Positions 37,650 through 46,621 of a stretch of 64,000 nt of DNA are shown here, piece after piece (the first letter of the stretch is position 1; every line of letters begins with the position of its first letter). The notes under the pieces were generated by a model. The model ran no database searches. It was given only the letters and a program-made list of their open reading frames with translations, and was not told the DNA's origin. Origin of the DNA: Trinickia sp. Y13. Its GTDB lineage: Bacteria; Pseudomonadota; Gammaproteobacteria; Burkholderiales; Burkholderiaceae. The position numbers and the translations under genes are program-made. The stretch spans positions 124,001 to 188,000 of the forward strand of contig NZ_JAKWFK010000006.1 in assembly GCF_029522115.1 (NCBI RefSeq), in the 5' to 3' direction.

Positions 37650-39304
37650 ATAGCCCGCACGGACAGAGCCCTTCCCCGAACGGCGGCCCGCCGCAAGGCC
37701 CCGAGCTGCCGCCCGATTTGCCCGAGCCCGTCGTCGCGCCGCGCGGCGGTTGGCTGCCGTCGCTGGTCTGGCTGGTGCCGCTCGTCGCGGCGCTCATCGG
37801 TATCGCGCTCGTCGCCAAATCCGTGCTCGATCGCGGCCCCACGATCACCATCAGCTTCACGACCGCCGAGGGGCTAGAACCGGGCAAGACGAAGGTCAAG
37901 TACAAGGACGTCGACATCGGCTCGGTGAAGACGATTCGGCTCTCGCGCGATCATTCGCGCGTTCTGGTTTCGGTGCAGCTCACCAAGGAAGCCGAGGACT
38001 TCGCGGTGGAAGACACGCGGTTTTGGATCGTGCGTCCGCGCATCGGCACGACCGGCATCACGGGACTCGGTACCTTGCTGTCGGGCTCCTATATCGGCGT
38101 CGATGCGGGCCGCTCGCACGAATCGCAATCGGACTTCGTCGGTCTGGAAAAACCGCCTGCCGTCACGGGCGACCAGAAAGGGCGCCGCTTCTCTTTGCAC
38201 GGCGCTTCGCTCGGATCCATCGACATCGGCTCGCCCGTCTATTACCGGCGCGTGCAGGTGGGACAAGTCGTCGGTTTCTCGCTCGATCGGGACGGCACGG
38301 GCGTGTCGATCGATGTGTTCATCGATTCGCCCTACGATCAATACGTCGGCCTCAATTCGCGTTGGTGGCACGCCAGCGGAGTCGATCTGCGGCTCGATTC
38401 GAACGGCCTCAAGCTGAACACGCAATCGCTCGCCACCGTCGTGATCGGCGGCCTCGCGTTTCAGTCTCCGCCGGGTGAGCGCGCCGGCAAGGAAGCGCCC
38501 GACGACACGGTCTTCACGCTGGCGGCAAACGAGGGCGATGCGATGCGCGCCCCCGACGGACCGCCGCTCACCGTCGTCATGAACTTCAATCAGTCGCTGC
38601 GCGGCCTGTCGGTCGGCGCAACGGTCGATTTCCGCGGTATCGAACTGGGCGAGGTCACGGCTATCGGCGTTCACTACGATCCGAAGGCGCGCGACTTCAC
38701 GATGCCGGTCACGATGAATCTGTACCCGGACCGCCTCGGCCAGAAGTTCCGAGAATCGGTGGAGCGCGGCGGCGAAGCGGCGGGCAAGGAGTTACTGCGC
38801 ACCCTCGTCGCGCACGGATTGCGCGGCCAATTGCGCACCGGTAATTTGCTGACGAACCAACTCTACGTAGCGCTCGATCTGTTCCCGAAAGCGAAGCCGG
38901 TCTCGATCGACGTCAACCGCGAGCCGTTTGAGCTGCCGACGGTGCCCAATGCGCTCGAAGAGCTGCAGGTGCAAGTGGCCGACATCGCGAGAAAGCTCGA
39001 TCAAATCCCGTTCGACGAACTGAGCAAGAATCTGAACGGCACGCTGCAAAGCGCGAACAGCCTGTTCAAGCAACTCGACACGCAGTTGGCGCCGCAGGCG
39101 CGCGAGACGCTGGCGGCGGCTCAGCGCACCTTCGGCGCGGCGCAGTCCACGCTGCAGCAGGACTCGCCGCTGCAGTCGGACATGCATCAGGCGCTGACGC
39201 AGCTCACGCAGACGCTGCAGACGCTCAATGCGCTCGCCGACTATCTCGAACGCCATCCGGAATCGCTGCTGCGCGGCAAAAACAAGGATCCGAAACAGCC
39301 ATGA
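37646..39304 (+). CDS. pqiB: Intermembrane transport protein PqiB (MCE/MlaD repeats)
   Basis: 552-aa protein anchored by one N-terminal span (WLPSLVWLVPLVAALIGIAL, about 32-51) with three MCE/MlaD domains in the periplasm (first TISFTTAEGLEPGKTKVKYK). The C-terminal coiled, Gln/Leu-rich helix (LNGTLQSANSLFKQLDTQL onward) would form the needle across the periplasm. The proline-rich N-terminal ~30 residues precede the span. ATGA overlaps on both sides. Confidence 0.94.
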   Translation: MNSPHGQSPSPNGGPPQGPELPPDLPEPVVAPRGGWLPSLVWLVPLVAALIGIALVAKSVLDRGPTITISFTTAEGLEPGKTKVKYKDVDIGSVKTIRLSRDHSRVLVSVQLTKEAEDFAVEDTRFWIVRPRIGTTGITGLGTLLSGSYIGVDAGRSHESQSDFVGLEKPPAVTGDQKGRRFSLHGASLGSIDIGSPVYYRRVQVGQVVGFSLDRDGTGVSIDVFIDSPYDQYVGLNSRWWHASGVDLRLDSNGLKLNTQSLATVVIGGLAFQSPPGERAGKEAPDDTVFTLAANEGDAMRAPDGPPLTVVMNFNQSLRGLSVGATVDFRGIELGEVTAIGVHYDPKARDFTMPVTMNLYPDRLGQKFRESVERGGEAAGKELLRTLVAHGLRGQLRTGNLLTNQLYVALDLFPKAKPVSIDVNREPFELPTVPNALEELQVQVADIARKLDQIPFDELSKNLNGTLQSANSLFKQLDTQLAPQARETLAAAQRTFGAAQSTLQQDSPLQSDMHQALTQLTQTLQTLNALADYLERHPESLLRGKNKDPKQP

Positions 39305-40005
39305 AGCCCGACCGATTCGCTTTCATCGCGCGCCCGGCCGCATCGGCCGCCGTCTGCGCCGCGCTGGTCGGCGCGACGCTTCTATCGGGTTGCGCCTCGC
39401 CGCCCGAGAGCCGGTTCTATACGCTCGGCGCGGGTGCGGATGCCGCGCCGCCCACCGCCAACGAAGCGCCCAAGCCCGCGCTTCTGATCGAAGTGCCGAC
39501 GGTGCAGATGCCCGCGCAAGTCGCGCGCAATCAGCTCGTTGTGCAAGACGACGCGACGCGCGTGACCGTGCTCGAGCAGGAACGTTGGGCCTCCCCCCCA
39601 GCCGATGAATTGCGGCGTGCGCTCTCGGGCGATCTGGCGGCGCGGCTCGGGACCTTCGACGTGTTCGGCTCGCCGCACCCGGAGAACGTGCCTGTCTATC
39701 GGATCGCCGTGAACGTGCGCCGGTTCGAATCGTGGCCCGGCTCGCGGGCCGTGCTCGATACCGTTTGGAGTGTGCGCTCACTGCGCACGCATGCCGTGGT
39801 GACATGCAATACTGTCGAAACCGAAACCGTCGGGCCCGGTTACGATGCGCTCGTTGCGGGGCATCGACGCGCGATCGGCAAGCTCGCCGATACGATTGCG
39901 TCGACCGTGCGGGCGTTGGCGTCGAGCGGACGCGAGCCCGTGCTGGGCGCCGACGCGTGCGCCGTTGGGGCGCCTTCGACGGTCAAGGGCGGGGGGACCT
40001 CGTAG
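39301..40005 (+). CDS. pqiC: PqiC-like outer-membrane lipoprotein
   Basis: 234-aa lipoprotein; signal peptide ends ATLLSGC (lipid Cys at residue 31, +2 Ala). Family blocks SRFYTLG, LLIEVPTVQMPAQVARNQLV, RVTVLEQERWASPPADELRRAL and VPVYRIAVNVRRFE are typical of the PqiC/YmbA (ABC_trans_aux) family. It is thought to hold the PqiB needle at the outer membrane. Last gene of the Pqi operon. Confidence 0.92.
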   Translation: MKPDRFAFIARPAASAAVCAALVGATLLSGCASPPESRFYTLGAGADAAPPTANEAPKPALLIEVPTVQMPAQVARNQLVVQDDATRVTVLEQERWASPPADELRRALSGDLAARLGTFDVFGSPHPENVPVYRIAVNVRRFESWPGSRAVLDTVWSVRSLRTHAVVTCNTVETETVGPGYDALVAGHRRAIGKLADTIASTVRALASSGREPVLGADACAVGAPSTVKGGGTS

Positions 40006-40067
40006 CAACGCGGCCTCAGCCGAGCGCCGCCGCGTACAATGACGCCTTTGCACGCTCGGTTTCCCCC

Positions 40068-41393
40068 ATGTCCTCCCCCACTGCGTTCGATTTTTTTGCC
40101 CCCTGCCCACGCGGGCTCGAAGCCGCGCTCGCCGCCGAACTCGCGGAGATTGCGCAGCGCTTGCCGAGCGCGGCCGGCGCGCCGCGCTTCGAAGCGGGCG
40201 CGCAAGTGCCGGGCGGCGTCCATTTCCGCGGGGGTTGGGCAGAAGGCATGGCGGCGAATCTGCATTCGCGCATCGCGAGCCGCGTGCTGCTCAAGATTGC
40301 CGAGCGGCCCTATCGCAATGAGCAAGACATTTACGCGCTGGCGGCCGAGCAGCAGTGGGAACGCTGGTTTTCGGCGAACGAGACGTTGCGGGTGGACGTC
40401 ACGGCCATCAAATCGCCGCTGCGCAGCCTCGAATTCGCGACTCTGCGCGTGAAAGACGCCGTCTGCGATCGCTTGCGCAGCGTCAGCGGCGCGCGCCCGA
40501 GCGTCGACACGGCGCAGCCGGACGTGCGCATCTTCGCGTTCCTGACCGCCACGGCCTGCACGCTCTACCTCGATACCTCGGGCGAACCGCTGTTCAAACG
40601 CGGCTGGCGCCTGGATAAAGGCGCCGCGCCGCTGCGCGAGAACTTGGCGGCGGGAATCCTGCGCGTAACCGGTTGGACGCCCGGCACGCCGCTCTACGAT
40701 CCGATGTGCGGCAGCGGCACGTTCATCGCCGAGGCCGCGCAGATTGCGCTCGGCGTCGCCCCCGGCGTGGAACGCCGCTTCGGTTTCGAAAAGCTCAAAC
40801 AGTACGACGTGTCGGCCTGGCAAGCGATGAAGGTGGCCGCCCTAGACGCAAAGCGCGTCGCGAGCACAAGCCGCGCGCAAATGCCGATCTTCGGCAGCGA
40901 CATCTCGGGCGACATGCTCGAGAAAGCCCGCGCGAACTTGGCTCGCGCCGGCGTGCCCGGCCTTTGGCTCAAGCAGCTCGACGCGCGCGCGATCGTGCCG
41001 CCGACCGACGAGCCGGGCATCATCGTCGCGAACCCGCCTTACGGCGAGCGCATTGCAGTGCGCGGACGCGGCCCGCGCGGCGAACTGCGCGAGCCGCGTC
41101 ACGGCGGCCGCGACCCGGGCGTCGAATCGTTCAGCCGCGCCCAGCCCGATGCTGCCGACAGCGAATTCTTCCGCGCCTTCGGCGATGCGCTCAAACAGCG
41201 CTTCACCGGCTGGCGCGCCTTCGTCTTGACTGCCGATCGCTCGCTTCCGGGACAAATGCGGTTGCGCGAATCGACGAAGACCCCTCTGTTCAACGGCGCG
41301 CTCGAATGCCGGCTGTTCCGTTTCGATCTCGTGGCGGGCAGCGTCAAGGCGCGCCCGGCGCAGCAAGACCCGCAGGACGCGGCCGGCGAGTAA
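40068..41393 (+). CDS. rlmL: THUMP-domain 23S rRNA guanine-N2 methyltransferase (RlmL-like)
   Basis: 441-aa SAM-dependent RNA methyltransferase: N-terminal ferredoxin-like/THUMP region (about 1-165), then a Rossmann methyltransferase with LYDPMCGSGTFIAEAA and the catalytic NPPYGERIAVRG. It corresponds to the RlmL half of the E. coli RlmKL fusion, which modifies G2445; the RlmK half is absent. A Gly/Arg-rich insert of about 25 residues follows NPPYGER. A -10-like TACAAT lies at 40035-40040. The upstream frame to 39732 is an extension without similarity. Confidence 0.9.
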   Translation: MSSPTAFDFFAPCPRGLEAALAAELAEIAQRLPSAAGAPRFEAGAQVPGGVHFRGGWAEGMAANLHSRIASRVLLKIAERPYRNEQDIYALAAEQQWERWFSANETLRVDVTAIKSPLRSLEFATLRVKDAVCDRLRSVSGARPSVDTAQPDVRIFAFLTATACTLYLDTSGEPLFKRGWRLDKGAAPLRENLAAGILRVTGWTPGTPLYDPMCGSGTFIAEAAQIALGVAPGVERRFGFEKLKQYDVSAWQAMKVAALDAKRVASTSRAQMPIFGSDISGDMLEKARANLARAGVPGLWLKQLDARAIVPPTDEPGIIVANPPYGERIAVRGRGPRGELREPRHGGRDPGVESFSRAQPDAADSEFFRAFGDALKQRFTGWRAFVLTADRSLPGQMRLRESTKTPLFNGALECRLFRFDLVAGSVKARPAQQDPQDAAGE

Positions 41394-41532
41394 CGCCGCT
41401 CGCCAGGTGACACGCTCCGCAAAATAGGGACAAGCTGCTGACAGAACGTTGTCAGCAGCGCCGGCGCAGACTCTCTCCTACGCCAACCGGCGCCTTGCCC
41501 AGCTTGCTTCCCCACCTTCGACGGAGACTGTC

Positions 41533-41937
41533 ATGACAGCTGTTGCCACTGCCACGCGCGTGCTTGCCTGGTTCGAAATTCCCGCACTCGATTTCGCGCG
41601 CGCCGTGCGCTTCTACGAGGCCGCGCTCGACGCTCCGCTGCGACGCGAAGTGTTCGGCGGCATGCCTATGGCCGTATTCGCGCACGAAGACGAAGCGACG
41701 GGCGGTGCGATCGTCTGCAACCCGCGCGATATGCGTCCGTCGGTAACGGGCGACGGCGTCGCCGTCTACTTGAACGCCGAACCCACTCTGCAAGCCACCC
41801 TCGATCGAATCGAGCCGGCCGGCGGCAAGATCGACGGCTCGATCGTCGAATTGCCGAACGACATCGGGTACATCGCCTTCTTCTTCATCGATACGGAGGG
41901 CAACCGGGTCGGCCTGCATTCGCGGCATCTGCGTTGA
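41533..41937 (+). CDS. VOC (glyoxalase/bleomycin-resistance fold) family protein
   Basis: 134-aa protein with the VOC pattern: WFEIPALDFARAVRFYEAAL at the N-terminus, GGAIVCNPRDMRPS in the middle, and IAFFFIDTEGNRVGLHS at the end (Glu of the metal site). The ATG follows acggagactgtc. Function within the superfamily (lyase, dioxygenase or resistance protein) is not determinable. It lies 16 nt before a WYL regulator, which may control it. Confidence 0.85.
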   Translation: MTAVATATRVLAWFEIPALDFARAVRFYEAALDAPLRREVFGGMPMAVFAHEDEATGGAIVCNPRDMRPSVTGDGVAVYLNAEPTLQATLDRIEPAGGKIDGSIVELPNDIGYIAFFFIDTEGNRVGLHSRHLR

Positions 41938-41941
41938 GCAT

Positions 41942-41947
41942 TACACT
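41942..41947 (+). promoter_or_regulatory. -10 element 6 nt before the WYL regulator start
   Basis: TACACT followed by 6 nt and the ATG at 41954. If used, the transcript would start at or next to the ATG (leaderless). The position inside the 16-nt intergenic gap also means the regulator need not depend on the upstream VOC gene promoter. Confidence 0.4.
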
Positions 41948-41953
41948 TGCGCC

Positions 41954-42667
41954 ATGAGCCGACGCGCCGATCGCTTGTTCCAAATCGCTGAATTGCTGCG
42001 GGGCCGGCGTTTGACGACCGCGCAGCAATTGGCCGAATGGCTGCGGGTATCGCAGCGCACCGTGTATCGGGATGTGCGCGACCTGCAGTTGTCGGGCGTG
42101 CCGATCGAGGGCGAAGCCGGCATTGGCTACCGGCTCAGCCGCTCGGCCAGCCTGCCGCCGTTGACTTTTACGGCCGAGGAGCTGGCGGCGCTGGCGGCGG
42201 GCGCGCGCATGATCGAGACCTGGGGCGGCGCAGCGCTCGCTAGCGGAGCGCGCAGCGCGCTGGCGAAAGTGGCTTCGGCCATGCCGGCCGATAAACGTGC
42301 GACGCTCGAGCGGCTTGCCGTGTTCGCACCGTCGTTTCACATCGATCGCGAGTTTTCGGAGAAGGTCGATACGCTGCATCGCGCCGTCGATACGCGCCAC
42401 ATCGTCAGCTTCGCCTACCGGGACCGCCAAGGCGCTTGCACGCAGCGGCGCATCTGGCCGCTCAGTCTCGTTTATTGGGGCGGACGCTGGACCGTCGGCG
42501 CTTGGTGCGAGCTACGTGGCGATTTCCGCAATTTCGACATCGCGCAAATGACGAGCGTCGAGCAGAACGAATCGTTTCCAGACATCGAAGGACGGCGGCT
42601 CGCCGATTACCTACGGCGTGTCGAAGCCCCTTCGGAGCACAAGGCATCGCAAACGCGCTCACGGTGA
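41954..42667 (+). CDS. YafY-type transcriptional regulator (HTH_11 + WYL domain)
   Basis: 237-aa regulator. N-terminal HTH (about 5-60): RLFQIAELLRGRRLTTAQQL and SQRTVYRDVRDLQLSGVPIEG, followed by GIGYRLSRS. A WYL ligand-sensing domain spans about 135-215 (IVSFAYRDRQG, RRIWPLSLVYWGGRWTVGAW). WYL regulators respond to nucleic acid or small-molecule ligands. Target unknown; the adjacent VOC gene is a candidate. It ends before a hairpin shared with convergent pntB. Confidence 0.92.
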   Translation: MSRRADRLFQIAELLRGRRLTTAQQLAEWLRVSQRTVYRDVRDLQLSGVPIEGEAGIGYRLSRSASLPPLTFTAEELAALAAGARMIETWGGAALASGARSALAKVASAMPADKRATLERLAVFAPSFHIDREFSEKVDTLHRAVDTRHIVSFAYRDRQGACTQRRIWPLSLVYWGGRWTVGAWCELRGDFRNFDIAQMTSVEQNESFPDIEGRRLADYLRRVEAPSEHKASQTRSR

Positions 42668-42734
42668 AAACCTAGCGAGCGCTCGAGCCAACCGCTGGGT
42701 CCGAAACGGCGGACTGATCGGGGCCGTCTTTGCG

Positions 42735-42772
42735 GCGCCGGTTGCCTCGCAAACAGCAACCGCAACCGGCGC
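42735..42772. terminator. Hairpin between the WYL regulator and pntB
   Basis: Perfect 11-bp inverted repeat gcgccggttgc (42735-42745) and gcaaccggcgc (42762-42772), 16-nt loop, between convergent genes. No T-run. Confidence 0.55.
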
Positions 42773-42777
42773 GCACC

Positions 42778-44232
42778 TCACTCGACGGCCTTCACCATGT
42801 CTTCGATGACTTTCTTGGCGTCGCCGAAGACCATCATCGTCTTGTCCATATAGAAAAGCTCGTTGTCGAGCCCCGCGTACCCCGCCGCCATCGACCGCTT
42901 ATTGACGATCACAGTGCGCGCCTTGTAGGCCTCGATGATCGGCATGCCGGCAATCGGCGATTTCGGATCGTTCTTGGCCGCGGGATTGACGACATCGTTA
43001 GCGCCGAGCACGAGCACGACATCCGTCTGACCGAACTCGTTGTTGATGTCCTCCATCTCGTAGACGAGGTCGTACGGCACTTCCGCCTCGGCGAGCAGCA
43101 CGTTCATGTGTCCCGGCATCCGGCCCGCGACCGGGTGGATGGCGTAACGCACGTCCACGCCCTTCTCGATGAGCTTGTCGGTCAGTTCCTTGAGCGCATG
43201 CTGCGCGCGCGCCACGGCCAAGCCATAGCCGGGCACGATGACGACCGATTCCGCATTGCCGAGCATGAACGAGGCGTCTTCGGCCGAACCCGACTTCACG
43301 GGCCGCTGCTCCGCCGTCCCGCCCGCAGCCGCCGCGCCCGGCTCCGCACCGAACCCGCCGAGCAACACGTTGAAGAACGAGCGATTCATCGCATGGCACA
43401 TGATGTACGACAGGATCGCGCCCGAGGAACCGACGAGCGAGCCTGCGATGATCAGCATCGCGTTGTTCAGCGAGAAGCCGATACCTGCCGCCGCCCATCC
43501 CGAATAGGAGTTCAGCATCGACACGACGACCGGCATGTCTGCGCCGCCGATCGGGATGATGATGAGCACCCCGAGCGCGAACGCGATGAGCGTCATGATG
43601 ATGAACGGCAGCCACGATTGCGTCAGGAAAAAGATGATGCCGAAGCCGAGCATGCCGAGCGCGAGCATCAGATTGATCAGATGCTGGCCCGGATAGACGA
43701 CTGGCGCCCCCTGAAACAAGCGGAACTTGTATTTACCCGACAGCTTGCCGAACGCGATGACCGAACCGCTGAACGTGATGGCGCCGACGAACGTGCCGAT
43801 GAACAACTCGATGCGGTTGCCGTAGGGCAAGAAGCTCGCGTCGGGCGCATCGGCCGGGACGAGCCCGAACGCGGCCGGCTCGCTGACGACGGCATACGCG
43901 ATTGCCACGGCGGCCAAACCGATGAGCGAGTGCATGGCTGCAACGAGTTCGGGCATCTTCGTCATTTCGACGCGCGCCGCGACATAGGCGCCCACGGCCC
44001 CGCCGACGACGAGCGCCGCGAACAGCAAGCCGAGCCCGAGCGCGAGATTGGACCCGAGCAGCGCCGCCTGCCTGACGATGAGCACGATCGTGGTCAGGAT
44101 CGCGATCGCCATGCCGGCCATGCCGAATACATTGCCGGCGCGCGCGCTCTTCGGATTGGACAGCCCCTTGAGCGCTTGAATGAAACAGACCGACGCGAGC
44201 AGATACAGCAGCGTGACGACGTTCATGCTCAT
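42778..44232 (-). CDS. pntB: NAD(P) transhydrogenase subunit beta
   Basis: 484-aa membrane subunit of the proton-translocating transhydrogenase that makes NADPH from NADH. About nine membrane spans, then the soluble NADP(H)-binding domain III: VVIVPGYGLAVARAQHAL, HPVAGRMPGHMNVLLAEA, VLVLGANDVVNPAA and KRSMAAGYAGLDN. The start codon is adjacent to the pntAb stop; residue 3 is also Met. Confidence 0.97.
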   Translation of the reverse strand: MSMNVVTLLYLLASVCFIQALKGLSNPKSARAGNVFGMAGMAIAILTTIVLIVRQAALLGSNLALGLGLLFAALVVGGAVGAYVAARVEMTKMPELVAAMHSLIGLAAVAIAYAVVSEPAAFGLVPADAPDASFLPYGNRIELFIGTFVGAITFSGSVIAFGKLSGKYKFRLFQGAPVVYPGQHLINLMLALGMLGFGIIFFLTQSWLPFIIMTLIAFALGVLIIIPIGGADMPVVVSMLNSYSGWAAAGIGFSLNNAMLIIAGSLVGSSGAILSYIMCHAMNRSFFNVLLGGFGAEPGAAAAGGTAEQRPVKSGSAEDASFMLGNAESVVIVPGYGLAVARAQHALKELTDKLIEKGVDVRYAIHPVAGRMPGHMNVLLAEAEVPYDLVYEMEDINNEFGQTDVVLVLGANDVVNPAAKNDPKSPIAGMPIIEAYKARTVIVNKRSMAAGYAGLDNELFYMDKTMMVFGDAKKVIEDMVKAVE

Positions 44233-44553
44233 TTACGCCCCCCCCTTCTTCGTCTCTTTCTTCGGCTCTTTTTTCTTGAACATCTCGAGCATGCGCCGCG
44301 TCACGAGAAAGCCGCCGAACACGTTGACGGCTGCAAGCAGCACGGCGAACGTGCCGAAGAACTTGCCCGGGCCGCCGATGGTGAGACCGGTTGCGAGCAT
44401 GGCGCCGACGATCACGATGGCCGAAATCGCGTTGGTCACGGCCATGAGCGGCGTATGCAGCGCCGGCGTCACATTCCAAACCACGTGATAGCCGACATAG
44501 ACGGCCAGCACGAAGATGATCAGATTGATGACGGTATGGTTGATGATTTCCAT
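44233..44553 (-). CDS. pntAb: NAD(P) transhydrogenase subunit alpha part 2 (membrane part)
   Basis: 106-aa membrane protein with three hydrophobic segments ([54 protein letters not shown]) and a Lys-rich C-terminus. It corresponds to the membrane part of PntA, encoded separately as in many alpha- and betaproteobacteria. It lies 11 nt after pntAa and directly abuts pntB. Confidence 0.96.
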   Translation of the reverse strand: MEIINHTVINLIIFVLAVYVGYHVVWNVTPALHTPLMAVTNAISAIVIVGAMLATGLTIGGPGKFFGTFAVLLAAVNVFGGFLVTRRMLEMFKKKEPKKETKKGGA

Positions 44554-44564
44554 CGCCTCGCTCC

Positions 44565-45719
44565 TTATGCCGGCTTGCGGGTCACGGCGCCGTCGCGGGC
44601 CAGCAACGTGGCCGCGACGATGTCGTCGTTCATGTCGATGTTCAGCGCACCCTCCTTCGTGACGATCAACTTCAGGAAGTCGAACAGATTGCGCGCATAG
44701 AGCGAGGATGCGTCGGCGGCGACCATCGCAGGCAGATTCGTATGGCCCACGATGGTGACCCCGTGCTTGGTCACGACCTTATCGGGCTCGGTGAGCGGGC
44801 AATTGCCGCCGCGCACGCCCGGCATGCCGGCCAGCTCTGCCCCACGGCCTGCGGCCAAATCGACGACGACCGAACCGGGGCGCATGGCCTGCACCGTTTC
44901 GGGCGGCAACAGCGTGGGCGCGTCGCGCCCGGGAATCAATGCCGTCGTGATGACGATGTCGGCCGCCTTGGCGCGCTCGTGAACGGCCGCCGACTGGCGC
45001 GCAAGCCACGAGGGCGGCATGGGCCGCGCGTAGCCGCCAACGCCTTCGGCCGCTTCGCGCTCCTCCTGCGTCTCGAAAGGCACGTCGAGGAACTTCGCGC
45101 CGAGCGATTCGATTTGCTCTTTGACGGCGGGGCGCACGTCGGAGGCCTCGATCACGGCGCCAAGGCGCCGCGCCGTGGCGATCGCCTGCAAGCCCGCGAC
45201 GCCGGCGCCGAGAATCAGCACGCGCGCGGCTTTGACGGTGCCCGCGGCCGTCATCAGCATCGGCATGAAACGCGGATAGAGATCGGCGGCAATCAGCACG
45301 GCCTTGTAGCCCGCTATGTTCGCTTGCGAGGACAAGACGTCGAGGCTCTGTGCGCGCGTCGTGCGCGGCGCGGCTTCGAGCGCGAACGCCGTGAGGCCCG
45401 CTTGCGCGATGCGCTCGGCGTTGGCGGCGTTGAACGGATCGAGCATGCCCACCAATACGGCGCCGCGCTTGACCAACGCAAGCTCGGTTTCGCTGGGCGA
45501 CTGCACTTTGAGGACGAGATCGGCGCCCAACGCCGCGTCGGCTTCGACAAGTTCGGCGCCGGCGGCTGCGTAAGCGTCGTCGGTGAAGCTGGCGGCCGCT
45601 CCCGCGCCGCGCTCGATCGTGACGCGATGCCCTGCTTGGACGTATTTCTTCACCGTCTCGGGCGTCGCGGCGACGCGCGCTTCGTGCGCATGCGTCTCGG
45701 CTGGCACTCCGATGTGCAT
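44565..45719 (-). CDS. pntAa: NAD(P) transhydrogenase subunit alpha part 1 (NAD-binding part)
   Basis: 384-aa soluble NAD(H)-binding domain I of transhydrogenase, related to alanine dehydrogenase. [20 protein letters not shown] at the start, Rossmann motif [21 protein letters not shown], and [13 protein letters not shown]. The ATG at 45719 follows gaggaggattcaacg, an excellent ribosome-binding site; the longer frame to 46094 is not coding. First gene of pntAa-pntAb-pntB. Confidence 0.97.
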   Translation of the reverse strand: MHIGVPAETHAHEARVAATPETVKKYVQAGHRVTIERGAGAAASFTDDAYAAAGAELVEADAALGADLVLKVQSPSETELALVKRGAVLVGMLDPFNAANAERIAQAGLTAFALEAAPRTTRAQSLDVLSSQANIAGYKAVLIAADLYPRFMPMLMTAAGTVKAARVLILGAGVAGLQAIATARRLGAVIEASDVRPAVKEQIESLGAKFLDVPFETQEEREAAEGVGGYARPMPPSWLARQSAAVHERAKAADIVITTALIPGRDAPTLLPPETVQAMRPGSVVVDLAAGRGAELAGMPGVRGGNCPLTEPDKVVTKHGVTIVGHTNLPAMVAADASSLYARNLFDFLKLIVTKEGALNIDMNDDIVAATLLARDGAVTRKPA

Positions 45720-46098
45720 CGTTGAATCCTCCTCACCTGCTCGTGATTGAAGCGAAGATGGGCCGACGATGCTGCGCCGACTCCATCGTTTGAATACGAC
45801 TACACGGCTGCAAGAGAACGCTGGGCCGCGCCCAGTAGGCGCTCTGCTCGCGGGCAGGCCCCTTGGAGACGGCGCCACGCGCGCCTGGCACGGCCACGGC
45901 ACGCTGAGCGTCACTTTAACCGAAGTCGCCCCGACTCGAAAAAAATCGGTGCCACAAAGCAGTAGGCCGCCCAATGGCATCGAGCAGCCTCGATCCGCAG
46001 CAGCCACCTCAAGCCGTTGCGCCCGCGATCCAGTGGTCAGCGAGCACCGCACGCAGTGCCGCGTGCGAGCGCGCCCGGCAGCGCCGCGCGCCAACCGG

Positions 46099-46104
46099 TA
46101 AAAT
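46099..46104 (+). promoter_or_regulatory. -10 element 7 nt before nudJ start
   Basis: TAAAAT followed by 7 nt and the ATG at 46112; no ribosome-binding site. Transcription would start at or close to the A of the ATG, consistent with a leaderless mRNA. Confidence 0.45.
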
Positions 46105-46111
46105 GGCGCCC

Positions 46112-46597
46112 ATGAAACAGGAACGCTGGGCGCCCCACGTAACCGTGGCGGCAGTCGTCGAACGAGAAGGCCGTTTTCTGGTCGTCGAGGAGCAAACGTC
46201 CGAAGGTTTGCGCATCAATCAGCCGGCTGGGCACCTGGAGCCGGGCGAGACGCTGACGCAAGCCGTCGTGCGCGAAACGATCGAGGAAACCGCGCACCGC
46301 TTCGTGCCGCAAGCGCTCGTCGGCGCTTACTTGATGCATGTCGATCGCCCCGACGGCCGAGCCGCCACCTACCTGCGCTTCACGTTTTGCGGCCGGCCCG
46401 AGCCGGTGGCGCCCGCGGGCGCGCTCGACGAAGGCATCGTGCGCACGTTGTGGCTCACGGCCGAAGAGTTGCGGGACTGTCGCGAGCGGCATCGCACGCC
46501 GCTCGTCATGCGCTCGCTCGACGATTACCTCGCGGGCCGGCGTTTTCCGCTCGACTTCGTGCATACGCACTCGGTCGGGCCTTCCAACGGCAAGTAA
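46112..46597 (+). CDS. nudJ: NUDIX hydrolase, NudJ type
   Basis: 161-aa nucleoside di/triphosphate phosphohydrolase related to E. coli NudJ (thiamine pyrophosphate/HMP-PP phosphatase). HVTVAAVVEREGRFLVVEE and NQPAGHLEPGETL match NudJ. The Nudix box is G-x5-E-x7-RETIEETA, so the usual final Gly is Ala, while the metal-binding Glu residues remain. The start at 46112 gives the family N-terminus (MKQERWAPHVTV). It precedes mnmA by 24 nt, an arrangement also found in E. coli. Confidence 0.92.
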   Translation: MKQERWAPHVTVAAVVEREGRFLVVEEQTSEGLRINQPAGHLEPGETLTQAVVRETIEETAHRFVPQALVGAYLMHVDRPDGRAATYLRFTFCGRPEPVAPAGALDEGIVRTLWLTAEELRDCRERHRTPLVMRSLDDYLAGRRFPLDFVHTHSVGPSNGK

Positions 46598-46621
46598 CAG
46601 CCAAGCAGTCGGTCATTCGTA

